Shown here: piece after piece, positions 20,878 to 33,203 of the stretch | Layout of the letters: each line of letters starts with the position of its first letter | Numbering within the stretch: position 1 is the first letter of the stretch | NCBI GenBank assembly: GCA_022315425.1 | Contig: JAIUPT010000028.1 | Span: 620,001 to 684,000 of the forward strand | Direction: 5' to 3' | Length of the DNA: 64,000 bases | Source of the DNA: Pseudevernia furfuracea | Taxonomy: Eukaryota; Ascomycota; Lecanoromycetes; Lecanorales; Parmeliaceae | Notes under the pieces: generated by a model | Databases searched by the model: none | Told to the model about the DNA's origin: nothing | What the model saw: the letters and a program-made list of their open reading frames with translations, nothing else | Translations under genes and position numbers: made by a program

Positions 20878-21077
20878 AAGCCCGTAAAATGCACGATGCA
20901 TGCAATTCAATTGTTACAATCTAGAGCATTTCCAATGGTATTGACCAATGCTTTTGGCAATTCCGCATATTGTGAACTTCTGGCTGCGGTCCTTGGACCC
21001 TTTGCTACCTTAATCCCCAAAGCTGCCGATATCACCGGAGTGTCGAACCCACCAGCAAGTCGATACCATTTCAGGCA

Positions 21078-23518
21078 TTACCTGACTTTCTCAATCTTCG
21101 GTTTCCCCTTCCTATCCACCCTCTCATCTGCCGGGTCAAACCCTCCCTGGCCCCAAGTCGCCCATTCTGGAGTTGGTGGGCCCATGTAGTCTTCAGGACT
21201 GAAATCTCTCCCACTCTCCAGACACTCAAAAAACTTCTCATAATCAATGAGTGTATGCCACTTCTCTTCGACATAGAACCTCTTACTGGCAATGAGCACG
21301 CAGCAACTATGCGCATGCTCAGCTGCAATGCCATACTCTAACCCTCTGCGCTGCAGAGCAGCGTTGAGAGCTTCAACGAAGGTAGTAATCTCGTCGTAGA
21401 AAGGAACATTCTGCATCGTCAATCCTGCACCTGCGGCGGAGGAGGTCCCGCAGTAGGTTACGCCCTTGATCTCAACGAAGCAAGGGAGTCCGAGGGCAAC
21501 GAGGTCTGCGTAGCCCTCGACTTCCTCGTCGATATTGAAGCCTTTCACTAGAGTCAGACGGAAGACGGTACGCATTTTAAATCGCTTCTCTCTTAGAATA
21601 TCAAGACAACGTAGGAAGCGTTGCCAATAGTCTCGATGAAGCGGTCGGTCTATCTTCCGTAACGACTCGGCATTGCTGGCGTCGATAGATACGTAGAGTT
21701 GGGTTACGGGTTTGAGAGCAGCTAATTGATCTGGGTGCTGAGCATTGCAGACTAGGAAGCTGGATATTCGTTCTTTGTGCAGCATGGCGACGAATTCGTT
21801 GATGTGAGGGTAAAATATAGGTTCGCCGACCAAACTTAACGCGCAGTGTCTGATTCGCATGGCCTCCTGAAACCTTTCGGCTCTCACTCCTGGTACACCC
21901 CTCATCATCTTGATCTTCTTGTAATGTCCCTCCTTTGCCCCTTCGAAGATCATCTCCGGCGGATCAACTTGCCAGCGCCATGTCGTGCCTACAGGGTTTG
22001 TGCCGTGACGCCAACAGAAGACACATTTATTGGAACATGAAAGAGAGGGGGTGGTCTCCATACAAAGATGCGATTTGATGCCGTAGAAGGAGAACTTGTA
22101 GCAGGAGCCTCGGCCACGGAGGGCAGATTTGGTCCAGCGGCAGATCTTGACACCAGAGTGTGTGCCAATTATTGTGTAGCCTTGCTTTGTGAGGGTTGCG
22201 TGAGTAGGTGAGGAGACGGGGACCATAGCTTTGGGAGCTTGAGGGGTGGTGGATGTGAGGGAGGAGGTGGTGAAGTCAAAAGGCAAAGGGGAACGAGGTT
22301 CTGAGGAAGAATCAGCCAAACGTAAGCCGGCCTTGCCTCCCAGATCTTCAAGGTCATCGACTCGTGAACTTTTTTGCGGCCGTTCCCGCCTCGAAGGCCT
22401 CCGAGCTTCTGTTTTGGGAGCCATTTCCGGCTTTGCGGCCTCGTCCGCATCCTCCTCCTCGCTTTCCACGGCATCTCCGCTTCCAGCGACACCTTCACCA
22501 AGACCTCCATGAACAGCCATGTCCAGCAGTGCCTTTACCACCCCGTCTTTCCATTCGCCCAGTCTCCGCTCTGAATCTGATTTTACATCCCCTAACCCCA
22601 ATGGGTACGCTCTTTTTCTTCCGGTCAATTTGGCCATCCATTTGTCCACCTCAATTGCCTGCGAGCAAAAGCCTTCTTCCTCCGTGCTCCATCCTTCTTT
22701 GTCTCCAAAGCCAAAGACTGAGTAACCCACAAGGCCGGAAAGTGGCGCCGTGTCTATCCGGAAGTCATTGTGGGTTTCCTTAAGATGGGCCAAGAAGTTA
22801 TCTGAGGCAGTATCGATATTGTATGAAGGTAATAATAGAAGATAGAAGTATTGAACATGCTGGTCCAATTTTTGAGACTTGGGAGGTGTGACAAAGAAAT
22901 CATCGTAGTCAATGTAGGATAGATCATGAATTTGAGGCTCAAGTATTGTAGATGAGTGGTCCTTCAATGATATTTGTAACTCGCTTAGCAATGACTGAGC
23001 AGACTTTTCGGTCGTCCCCGTTAGAGACGAGAAGAAGACCAATGGCTGAATCCTCCCATATACAGAGCTTTCAGACTTCAGCTTCCTATTCACTTTGGAA
23101 CCTGTCACTCTTTTCGGGCTGGGTCGTGGTCGCACAGAGATAATTGGTAGTTTCATTTCAACATTTTCATCCGATTCTCCTTTCCCAGATCGGTCATCTT
23201 CACGTCCTGCTAGAGTTGTGGACCGAGATGTCTCATCCAGCCAGCCAGCCTTTTCCGCCGTAGCATATTCTGGAGTACTCGCCGCCGGTGAGGATGTCAC
23301 TCGTTCCCTTCGAAGTCTCCAGTCAAAATACACATATGTAGCCAAGCCAGATAGGACTGCGGCGAGCAGCAAGAGGTACCGGTACTCATGCCACTGATCA
23401 AGTATGAGTCCTATTCAGCATATAAGATAATGTGATCAGAGAGTAAGGCAGTTCACATACCATATATGAGGATACCCCGATCTTTGGAGCCAGCAGCTGG
23501 CCTGCCGAGGAGCTCCAT
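21078..23518 (-). CDS. TYW1: tRNA 4-demethylwyosine synthase
   Basis: Radical-SAM enzyme making the tricyclic core of wybutosine at position 37 of tRNA-Phe, on the cytosolic face of the endoplasmic reticulum. Exons complement(23461..23518) and (21078..23410), with a 50-nt phase-1 intron; 796 residues (yeast 810). Exon 1 gives MELLGRPAAGSKDRGILIYG and joins a hydrophobic N-terminal segment (LLLLAAVLSGLATYVYF). A flavodoxin domain begins near residue 140 (PLVFFSSLTGTTEKSAQ). The radical-SAM CxxxCxxC is CSNKCVFC near residue 477, followed by WRHGTNP. LSLVGEPI, YVSIDASN, the VEIKGVTYCG segment and AEHAHSCCVL are family blocks. The low-complexity acidic/basic linker (about residues 290-400) is typical. 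It is divergent from the PQ-loop gene. Confidence 0.94.
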
Positions 23519-23747
23519 CGTCGCAACGTAGAGAGGGAAGAAGCTTCACCATCCGGCAAAATATTTGGTGGGATCGTCAGTCGTGGGAAGGGACCTCCCT
23601 CGTAGGGCTGACTGCCACGCCTCCGATACGCGGATTTCGATTGTTTACCTGTTCCGCCCCTCACCGTCATGGGTTGATTTCAGCCAGAATTGCTTCTATG
23701 CACAGCACAAGTACATCATTCAATATACTGAGCTCAGAGCATCCACC

Positions 23748-24787
23748 ATGGGCTCCTACGGGATAGACCAACCGGCCAGCGGCGCTTGCGCCGACCTCTC
23801 CTCCCCAAACATCTTTAACTTCATCCTCTCCATGTACATCTATCCTCCGATCCCAACCGTTTACGTATCCACTAACAATCTCATCAGTCTCATCCTTCTC
23901 GGTATCCTTGTCTCCTACCTCCCACAACATCATCGCCTCATTTCCCGTCGATCCTCTACAGGCATCTCACCATACTTCGTACTCCTTGGCACCACATCCG
24001 GCACCTGTGCCTTTGCCAATATCTTGACTCTTCCTGCCAGTCGTCGAGATTTCGCTTGCTGCCGAGACCTAAGCGGTTTTGAATGTGTGGCGGGAGTGTT
24101 GGGTATAGCGCAGGTTGGGGTGCAGTGGAGCTGTTTTATGGTCATGTAAGGCTCCTATCATGATCTCTTCTAGAATGTGTGGGGAAAGATTTGCTGACTG
24201 AACGAGAACATAGACTTTTCCTCTTCCTCCTGTTCTTCCCGCGCACACCCTCGGACGCCAAGTCCAAAGATGAGCCTACCTACCGCCTCGCCATCACAGT
24301 CTTCCTGGTCTCGATAGTCCACCTGGTCCTCACCTTCCTATTGTCCGTCATCGTCATCTACATTTACCCCTCCCACCTCAGCTCGTGGGCACATTTTCTC
24401 GGCATCTTCGGCACATGCTTGGCCGCTATACAATTTCTGCCTCAGATATGGACGACGTGGAAGATGCAAGAGGTGGGCAGTTTGAGTATACCGATGATGT
24501 GTATACAGACGCCGGGAAGCTTTGTATGGGTGGGGAGTCTGGCTGCGAGATTTGGGTGGGAGGGTTGGAGTACGTGGGGAATCTACCTTGTGACGGGTAT
24601 ACTCCAAGGTTGCTTGTTAGTGATGGGAGTTACGTTTGAATTGAGGGCACGGAGGAAGGGGATGACTGAGGAGGGAGGTGTGAATGGCAATAATGGGCAT
24701 GCTGATGAGGCGAACGCGAATGTGCATGAGCATATTAATGGGGAAGAGGATCACGAACGCACAGGCTTGCTGGTGAATGAACGGTAG
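23748..24787 (+). CDS. PQ-loop repeat membrane protein
   Basis: Exons 23748..24145 and 24214..24787 with a 68-nt phase-2 intron; 323 residues. The first PQ-loop is in LILLGILVSYLPQHHRLISRRSSTGISPYF and the second in FLPQIWTTWKMQEVGSLSIPMM; each PQ precedes a polar turn and the conserved S-G/S-L-S. About seven membrane spans can be seen, with a spacer in the middle (PRTPSDAKSKDEPTYR) and a hydrophilic C-terminal tail. PQ-loop proteins export amino acids from vacuoles/lysosomes (cystinosin, Ypq proteins) or act as sugar carriers; this one resembles the less studied fungal group near yeast YDR090C. The substrate is unknown. The start has the ATCCACCATGG context. Confidence 0.8.
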
Positions 24788-26506
24788 CCCGGGTCCATAC
24801 TGATTGGATCAACAGATTTTTATAGTGATCTCTATTCCGATCAGGTCTCGTTACCCGCGGCTTCAGTTGATGACTTGCGCCCGACCTCCAAGCGGAATCT
24901 ACTGTATTCGACCTCATGGTACCGGAAAATAATAAGTGAGCTGATTCGACGGGCTAACACTGCATGGCTTCGGGAAGCTGCAACCCCATTCAGTAAGTCC
25001 TTGATCCGGATATAATGGAAGACCGAAAGACGAGGGCCACTTTGGTGTGACTTGAAAGCCTGCAGAATTGATTCGCCTGTGAAGCCAACGCTCGGCTCTT
25101 AAGTGAAAGAGTTCCGTTGACTTTTCGCGCATCTGAGCTTGAACGCCATACAAATCGCGCAGCTGGAGTGGCCTGCTGCCATTGTGAGACGCTAAGCTGT
25201 TGATTCTGTGAAATCTAGAGAGGAAAACGAAAAGATCAAGAATCCTGGCAAAAAAAAATTGTACTCCTGCGCGAAGTTCTTACCATGACAAAAAAAACCC
25301 CCAAAGAACTCGCCACTATACAAACGATGCAGACTTGGTCAGTCTACGACAAGCAACATAGCAGACAACAAGTCTGAGAGCCGGGCTCCAGAAAACTACA
25401 ACTTGTAATGTGGATGTGACGGCTCTATCAGACCTCAAGCATGGCCTTGATGATCGTCAAGCTGAAAAAGCGAACCCCAGGTGCAGATGATTCGGTCACT
25501 TAACATGTGTTGATGTATAGCTTCCCGCATATTGGGGCGCAGGAACGTGCTCCTCCTTGGTGCGTATCGAATCCGATGGTCCAATGTGGGGAAGCTCGAG
25601 GAATGGATACGAAGCCACGCAGGCGGTCGGATTGATGCGTACATCATACATCATCGACTCAAATCAGCGAAGTCTGGGATCGAAAGGCCGCATCGGAGGA
25701 GCGCTACACGAGAGTTGGATTTCCCCAACCAGCCTTGACGGCATTTGCTAAAGCCTGGGGTATCACAGCAGAGGGACCTCGAGAGTCTCAGCCTTTTGAT
25801 TGATGCTCCATTGGATCTCCTGTACCTGTTCATCTTCCAAATCTGGAAGATGCGGTTTAGTTGTTTGGTGCGCAAGTGAGACGTTATGTCAGGGCTGACA
25901 TGGTACCTGGTCAGGAGTCATCACGCCAGAAAGCTGAATCTTGCGTGCTAGGATATTACTTCAGCACAGATCACCCGCATGCCACTATGACCGCATTTGG
26001 ACTAGTGAATATGGACGAGGCCAATCGCAAACAGCGTTGCTCCCCAGCTTTCCTTTCCCAGACGACTGTCCTTCTTTTGCCGTCACACGTCAAAGGACTC
26101 AAGGAGCTTACGACGCCGAGCCATCACCTTTTGAAGCTGGTGAAACAACAAAGAGGCTCTCACATCTGCCGGTATGCAGATGTAAGGTACCCGACATAGT
26201 GGAGGCCAAAAGTCGGCGCCAGTAATACATACATAGTACTTTAGTGAGATTGAGCAACAATGTGACATTGCGATTCAGATCGGCGCGTGTTTGCTTCGCC
26301 AAAAGTGGTTTACCGCAATGTGGGGAAGGAGGCAATTAAGGTACTAAGGTAGTATCTTGTTTTACCGTTAAGAGTCTGATCTCGGACGTGAATTGTGACG
26401 TGCTCGCCGACTTTGATGGTGTGACTGGCTAAGTAAGCAAAGTAAGAATGACGCGCTGCACAAGTAATCCAAGATGCCATAATCAAATTCACATATCGTC
26501 GCTTCA
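24788..26506. other. 1.7-kb region without a supported gene
   Basis: Several short frames but no clear family. One open stretch (about 25941-26225, plus strand) reads like coding sequence (ACHYDRIWTSEYGRGQ, then SFPFPDDCPSFAV), but no homologue comes to mind and no start or splice sites frame it convincingly. Could be the remnant of an old gene. Confidence 0.35.
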
Positions 26507-26515
26507 TATATAAAA
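26507..26515 (+). promoter_or_regulatory. TATA box of the dioxygenase gene
   Basis: TATATAAAA lies 112 bp before the ATG of the TauD-type dioxygenase, followed by a pyrimidine-rich stretch (CTACCTCTCCTTC). A clear TATA box suggests regulated expression, which fits a nutrient-scavenging gene. Confidence 0.55.
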
Positions 26516-26626
26516 TCGACTACCTCTCCTTCAATAACTTTGTCTTGCTCATAAATTTCCTTGCTCTTTCCAAGTCAAAGAGTAAATACAACATAATACC
26601 CCGTCATCGAACACACATCTTGAGCA

Positions 26627-28098
26627 ATGGCCCCATTTCTCCAAGAGCCGAGTACCCATCCCACTTTCTCCGGCAAGCTGAAGATCAATCAAGGCACTTT
26701 GGATGTGCCCGCCAGGAGAAAGCTCAACATTCACTACGAACCCGGCCGGGCGACTGTGGAAACTCATGACGACTATGAATATGACGACCTGCGCCCAGCA
26801 TTCCCCAATGTCCACTGGGAACCCTTAACAGAGGTAGCATATCACGATCGAGGTACCAAAGGCGATCCCCAATTCGCTAACTTACTTTCCGACGCCACCG
26901 ATATATTCGATTACAACCCCAAGATTGGCACTGAGATCCATGGAATAAATCTTGCGACACTCACCGACGCTCAGAAGGATGACTTAGCCCGCCTCATCGC
27001 AACGCGAGGAGTGGTCTTCTTCCGTAATCAAACGGACCTTGATATTGACGCCCAACGGGAGCTTGGCCAGTATTTTGGCAAGCTTCACAAGCACGCCACC
27101 ACTTCTGTTCCTCGCCGAGGCGACCTCGACGATGTTCATGTCGTATATACTGACGAGAAGTCCAAAGATCAACGTGCAAACTTTGCACCTACATTTTTGT
27201 GGCACTCTGATGTAAGCGTTTCGATCCCTCGGCAAATTTCATTTGAATGGGTCTCTAACGTCAATCAGGTGACTTATGAGATCCAACCGCCATCGTATAC
27301 GTCGTTAAAGGTTCTGACTGGCCCTCCACGCGGTGGAGGTGGGGACACACTTTGGGCTTCTCAATACGCCGTGTATGATCTTTTGTCGCCGGGCATGCAG
27401 AAATACCTAGAAGGACTTGAGGCTTTGCACTCGGCACAGATTCAAGCGGATGGGTCCATTGCCCTTGGTCGCACCGTGCGACGGGAACCTGTCGTCACGA
27501 AGCATCCACTGATCCGTACCAACCCTGTCACTGGATGGAAGTCTGTCTTCTTCAACCCTGGTAAGTATCTTCCTAGAGCAAGTCCGTGTGGTGTTCCGGA
27601 GCACTCAAAAAGTTCCCAGACATGTTTGGAAGCGGAAAAGGCTCTTATCACCCCTTCGAGCCTTCTCTGTACTCGAATCCCTGCCTCGTCGAGGATGTGC
27701 TGACGTGGAGATTTACTCAGGTTTCGTCACGGATATAGTCGGCATTCCCAAAGCAGAAGCCCAAGCGATCATCCATTATCTGAACGAGCTGATATCCACG
27801 ACTCAGGAGATCCATGTTCGGTTCCAGTGGCAGAAAAACGATGTCGCCTTCTGGGACAACCGCGTATGCGTGAGTATTTCTTTTCTTCGGTCTGCGCACA
27901 GTAACTAACGTCCGAAAGAATCACTCGGCATCGTATGGCTTTGCACCACACCGCAGACACGCCGTGCGTGTTGCAACTCATGCAGAGCGCCCATACCTTG
28001 ATCCTACCAGTAAATCCCAGGAAGAGGAGACGAATGCCCGCTATGGCCGGCCGAAAGTCAACAAGGATGGGTCGGGCCAATCGAACTACAACGATTGA
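26627..28098 (+). CDS. TauD/TfdA-family Fe(II)/2-oxoglutarate dioxygenase (Jlp1-like)
   Basis: Probably oxidises sulfonates such as taurine to release sulfite, or a related substrate. Exons 26627..27211, 27269..27560, 27721..27869 and 27919..28098; introns of 57, 160 and 49 nt; 401 residues. The iron ligands are in WHSDV (HxD, end of exon 1) and the distal histidine in APHRRHAVRV (exon 4). GVVFFRNQTDLD, the PPSYTSLKVLTGPPRGGGGDTLW block, HPLIRTNPVTGWKSVFFNPG and DVAFWDNRVCNHSASYG follow the family order. Intron 1 is a multiple of three without a stop, so its retention would still give an open frame. Substrate cannot be told from sequence. Confidence 0.9.
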
Positions 28099-28467
28099 GC
28101 GGCTAGCAGTTGTTCGATTTGAACAATGGTTTGAGACCCATAGCTTTTGCATGCATTTGACGGCCATCTTTATCGATGTTGGTGCAACTTAGCGAGCGTG
28201 CATAATTGCATCGATACCCTAGATTTGAGTGAGGTATGGATGAAACTAGGCTAGTAGAGCTCGCATATGATAACATGGCTTGGAAATTTTGCCACGATGT
28301 TTATCTGCTATGCGAAATGATGATTGGAAGCAGGTGACAAATTTTGCGCCTCGTTAAAGCATTACTTAGCGTGATTCTGAATCCATCTACCCCAGGTTTT
28401 TCGGCACTCAGTGCGTACACTCCATGCACATATTCCGCATGTACCTGGTCAGCGGCGAGCTTTGACC
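28099..28467. other. spacer dioxygenase to SHOC1-like gene
   Basis: 369 bp, presumably a terminator and a promoter. Nothing else seen. Confidence 0.35.
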
Positions 28468-31327
28468 ATGTCACAGCATGTCGAGCCTTCAATCATCGAT
28501 TATGCGCGCTTCTACGGCTTAGTCCAAGATCATCTCGAGCCGCCTCCTCTGCAGGGACTCGCTTTACCCGAAAACCTGGGGTCGTTACTCCAAGATCCGC
28601 CTGAGCTATTCCATATCGATCTTACACATGTGAAGCTACCCCAGGAGCGATTGGCAGTGGATGCAGGCGCAGCGTCATTCCTGTCGTCCATCGCAGAGTC
28701 GGCAAAACTCTCGCCATCGCATTCTGATGAAGATCTCGGCATTGACAGACACCGAGTCCGACGTATGAAACATGAGCTACCTTTACTCCGCTCAGATCAT
28801 GAAATCGACGTGTTACGATTCGTGTCCCCCATCGTACCGGATCTCGAAAATGAATTTTTGCCGCTTGAGACCCTCGATGTTGAAGAAGACGAGGCTTTTG
28901 AGTGGCCATCCAGCTACTATGCATTACCTGATGAATATGTCAAGAAGTCAAGGTCTGAAAAAATTGAGGCATCCAAAGATGACTTTTCATATTTGGAACA
29001 GACGCTGAAGTTTCATGATAAGGCTGTAGAGCATGGAACATTTGAGGTCGATGATTTACCCTACAAGAGGGTGAGTCCAGTCCATCTCCCAGCGTAAGAA
29101 GGTGACTAGAACTGGACAGAGAATTGTTCCAGAGCCAGCATCACCTCCACTGCTACCATTGTCGCCCAGCCCCGAACCTTATGTACCCTCATCCGACACC
29201 GGCCATCTTGATCTCCTGTCCGACACTACCAGTCCAACCCGAGAGGAAGCACGCCAAGTTGAGCGAATTATATTTGCTGATGACAGGATTCTACCGATTA
29301 AAAAGCAAGATGACTCAGCCTCACAGAATTCAGACCCAATGTTGCTGGAGACAGAAAGCCTCGGAGATATCTTCAGTCCCCTCAAAGGCATCACAGATCC
29401 GCTATCTTCTCCCTCGGCCTTCAGAGAGCGCCCGAAGGACCTCAAAGTTGAAGTACCGCTCTCACCTCCGCATTCTGATCAGGCTCCGCCATGGAAGAGG
29501 AAGTGCGTCTCGTTCGGCGAGGCATTGCCGGAGCTAATCCCCGAGCTTCCACTGCCGATACCAAGGCCTGAGAATACCTCGTCCGACGATATTGACGCAT
29601 TCTTTGAGGAAACCATTAAGCCTGTGGCTGTCAAGGCTGCGCGTGCTATTGAGCAGGAGCAATTACAAGAAGCCGATACGACACTCAGGGTTGCCGTACC
29701 TGTTATGGACTTCTCCTTGCCAATTGCTCCATGGAAAGCAAAAAGCCATGGGCCACAAGCGGACGACGAAGACGAGGCATTGAAGAGGACTTTGACCGAG
29801 ATGAAAGCGCTCCACTTCAGCGAGCATGCCTGGCCTACGAGCGGTCAAGCCGAACGGGAGCTGAAGTGGGCCCCATTTCCGATAGCACTTGGGAAAGTCG
29901 AGACCCGGGAGAGCATCCCTGACAACGGCTTTATCGACAAATACATGATACCCCCAGAGCGTGTGGACGTTACCACTCTGACATGGAAGCCCGATGGGCT
30001 GCGCATCCTTGATGAGCTTGCTGAATCGGATGAAGAAGAGCTAGAAGAAGGAGACTTCCCTGACGAGAAGGATATCAATTCCCTCATCAGGAAAAGGAAG
30101 CTCGAGTTAGAAGCAGACGATCTCGTCTCACTACCGCTAGAAAAGGACTTAAACGCTGCTCATGCTAGGCCTCGAGGCAAGCAGAATGCCGATATGGCCG
30201 TCGCTAAAGCCAAGAGCATCGTCAGCAAGTCTACTAAAGAGACCGCAAGCAAAGGTATAAATCAAGAAGACCTTTTCACCAACAACTTCTCCGCCATGGG
30301 CGCTCTAGAAGATTACATGAATGTCCGGAAAGGCCAGATGACTCGACGAAAGGTCACATCGGACCACCACTTCGCAAAACATTCTCAATTCCCACTACCT
30401 TCCGAACCAGCCGATCCGCATCCACCCAAACGCGCATTCCAAATCGCACCACAAGCTTTTGCCCAAAGCACGCTCGTCCTCCATACCCCAACGCCCTCAA
30501 TCCCTTCCTCTCCTCATTTCTTTATCGTCTCAGCTTCTTTCCTCAGCAACCGCGGCCTTTCGCGCCAGGTACAACGCCTCTACCCGTCCGCCGAGTTCAT
30601 CGAACGAGATTTTACGCTGCACCAACGACAGCAATTGCAAAAAGAACAACAACAACAACCCCAATTGAAAGCGGTAAATGTTGGAACGATGCTCGATGAA
30701 GCAGACATGCTCCTCTCACCCAGCACCGGCTTGATATGGACGACATTACAAAAGATCAAACAACGGTCCTTACCAGGCCAGGAAGCTAGATCGGCCATTC
30801 GAGAACGCATCTTACGGACCAGTCCCAGGTACGAAAGACTAGCGGTCCTCGTTAGCCAGGATCAAAACAAGGACCCTTCACCGGGAACCATCGGCGTTGA
30901 CATCCACGCTCTGGATGACAGCGACTGCACCGCCCTCGCCGAGTTCGTGGCATTCTGTTCCGGCCTCCCGGAAGAAGTCCATCCCACTTTCGTGGCAGGC
31001 AACGACGAGGACCTTGCGAAATGGATCGTCGCCTCAATGGTCAAACACGGCATGAACACGGATCAGGAAATCAAGCTGCTGCAAGACGAGACACTATGGG
31101 AAGTCTTCCTGCGGCGGGCAGGCATGAACGCTTTTGCCGCTCAGGCTATTTTAGCGACGCTAAAGGCACCGGATCCAAGTGAAGTGGACGCTGCAGCAAT
31201 GACTGGGACTGATTTTGGGTTGACGGCTTTCGTCAAAATGTCGGTCCAGGAGAGATTTGCGCAGTTTGAGACGCTGCTTGGTGGGTTGCTGGGCAGGATC
31301 AGTAGAGTGTTGGATACGAGGTGGTAG
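28468..31327 (+). CDS. XPF-nuclease-like/helix-hairpin-helix protein, candidate SHOC1/Zip2 homologue
   Basis: Exons 28468..29070 and 29120..31327 with a 49-nt phase-0 intron (GTGAGT donor, GGACAG acceptor); 936 residues. The frame is open upstream to 28411 only through a GTG, so ATG 28468 (MSQHVEPSIIDYARFYG) is used. The first two-thirds are acidic and low in recognisable domains. From about residue 660 a degenerate XPF nuclease-like fold appears: HFFIVSASFLSNRGLSRQVQR then LYPSAEFIERDF, DEADMLLSPSTGLIWTTLQKIKQR and RYERLAVLVSQ. The GDxnERKxxxD catalytic motif of active XPF is absent. Near residues 855-885 a helix-hairpin-helix follows (LLQDETLWEVFLRRAGMNAF, then AAQAILATL). This architecture is that of SHOC1/Zip2, the XPF-like meiotic crossover (ZMM) protein. 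The identity is inferred from architecture only. Confidence 0.6.
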
Positions 31328-33203
31328 GTGTGGAAATTCAAAAGAATAGGTTTGGAATGATGTATGCATGGCATTCATGGCTCTACGCCGTTCTAGCTGG
31401 ATGTCATTTTCCCGCAAATGTAGCGATCTCGCTTCTTTTGTGCTGCCACATAGTACGCAGAGCTCTCATTAGAACCACGAAGATTCCATGACCATTGAGT
31501 TTAACCACGTTCAGATGCTACAGAGAGGACCCGGATATACCCCACGTAGCAAAGAACAATCCAAGGAGATGCACGATAGTATTAGAGCTATGCCCCTCTC
31601 AAGCTCGAAGAGCATTCCGCCGTCCTCGTCCTCATGCACAGACTTCCCTTCGTGAATCTCCAGAATGCTAATCGTCCGCTGCATGACACACGCAACCCGT
31701 GCTGTACGTTCACCCTCACCACATCTCATCGGAACAGAAATCTGTTCGGCAAAAGAGACGATCGACCCAGCGAGAAGAAGCCAGTCAGTCGGTCGAACAG
31801 CGCCATCGATCGAGAAATTGTTCCGATACTGGCATCAACAAGGTGTACTTCTGTATTCGGACATCTTGGAAGGGCGGACGCACATTGTCCCGACGACGAC
31901 AGGAGAGGTCCTCGCACATCGGATCGCGTGGAAACCGCGGAATGTTGTGGATGTTGCATCACGGTTGAAGTTTCCTGGGAGAGGGTGCGTGCAGGTCATG
32001 ATGGTGCTCATCTTGACAGAGGATGCAGATTGGAGTTAAGAATGAGAAGGATATGTCTTCATGGCGTTCTCTTATGGCAACGTTACGCTTAGTGGCTTTG
32101 GTTGGAGCACGACTGATGCCATCAGTTACCCAAAGTTGGTACTTGTCAACGCGATTTTCTCGTGCTTACGACAATGTCTACCATGACGGGTAGGAGCTAG
32201 TAAGTATATCGGACCAGTAAAAAGCGCACATTAATCTGACAGCCAATTTGAGTTCTCGCACGCGAGAAACTGCAAATGGTGAAACTTATTTAATCATTAA
32301 AGCGCGCAAGGATAAGTGGAGTAAAAGAGGCAGGATGTTGTACTCACCTAGATGAAGGCTTGTTAAGAGGGTGAAAGACACGGTGAGCTCAAACACCCTC
32401 GAGCTTCTTTGTCCTCTGTGGAGGGCGCTCGCTCTGAGATTTGCAAGCCTCCAGGGGTGCCACTAATTACACTGGAAGAATGTAGTCGAGGCCGTCAGAG
32501 AAATAGTAACAGACAGGCAAAGAGCCAGCAGTAACCACGCCGCGGAAGGCCAGGGAATCACGATGACCTCGTAGATGGCAGGTAGCAGAAACTTTCTAGA
32601 CTTTCTGTCATTGTCTTGTCGACGTGTGCCAACACAGAGCCCTGTCAGCCGTGTTCTGCGAAGAAAGGTCTGCTACATGTTTGACTGGAGGAGGAAATTG
32701 AGGGGCGTAAGATGAAATGTTTGTGGCAGAACCATTCCTAACATCTTAGTCAAGGTATTGAATCTAGCGTATCAATTCAGAGCCTCTCATCAATCCCCGA
32801 GTTGACCGAGATAAAGGAGAGTAGTACAAGTATCTGATAACTTTGAGGGGCTGGCTTTGCGGCCGAGCCATGAGGCTCTCAATGACTTCTGGCATAGAGA
32901 TGGTACCGCTGGTAGGCCAATTGTAGTATCTTGTACCCTTGATACTGTTATTCTGAGAAAGATGGACCGTACTGTACGTTAGAGGAGGATGGAAAGATGC
33001 GGTTGAAGAGTTGCTCCTTCTACGCGACCATCAGGTCAAACAAAGATCGCCAAGCAGTCACGTGTCTATTATGTATTGTAGAGCTGCATCCGATGAAAGT
33101 AAAGCCAGCGATTACCTTCCCCAGTTATTCACTCGTCTAGTCTTGAAGGTTGCCGAAATGCCCTGTTACTCTGCATCGTCAAGGCTCCCAAGTCCCGACC
33201 CCC
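31328..33203. other. 1.9-kb region without a supported gene
   Basis: Separates two plus-strand genes. Frames at 31634-32092 and 31665-32039 overlap each other with no family resemblance and no consistent splice pattern. No tRNA, 5S rRNA or transposon end recognised. May hold a long promoter, a noncoding RNA or an old relic. Confidence 0.35.

Noticed and set aside
30580..30810. Cysteine-rich minus-strand frame (CCCCSFCNCC)
   Set aside because: It is antisense to a glutamine repeat (CAACAACAA) in the SHOC1-like gene, which reads as cysteines and glycines in reverse.
31634..32092. Three overlapping plus-strand frames in the gap before the WD40 gene
   Set aside because: They overlap each other, start at poor positions and resemble no family; no splice pattern connects them.
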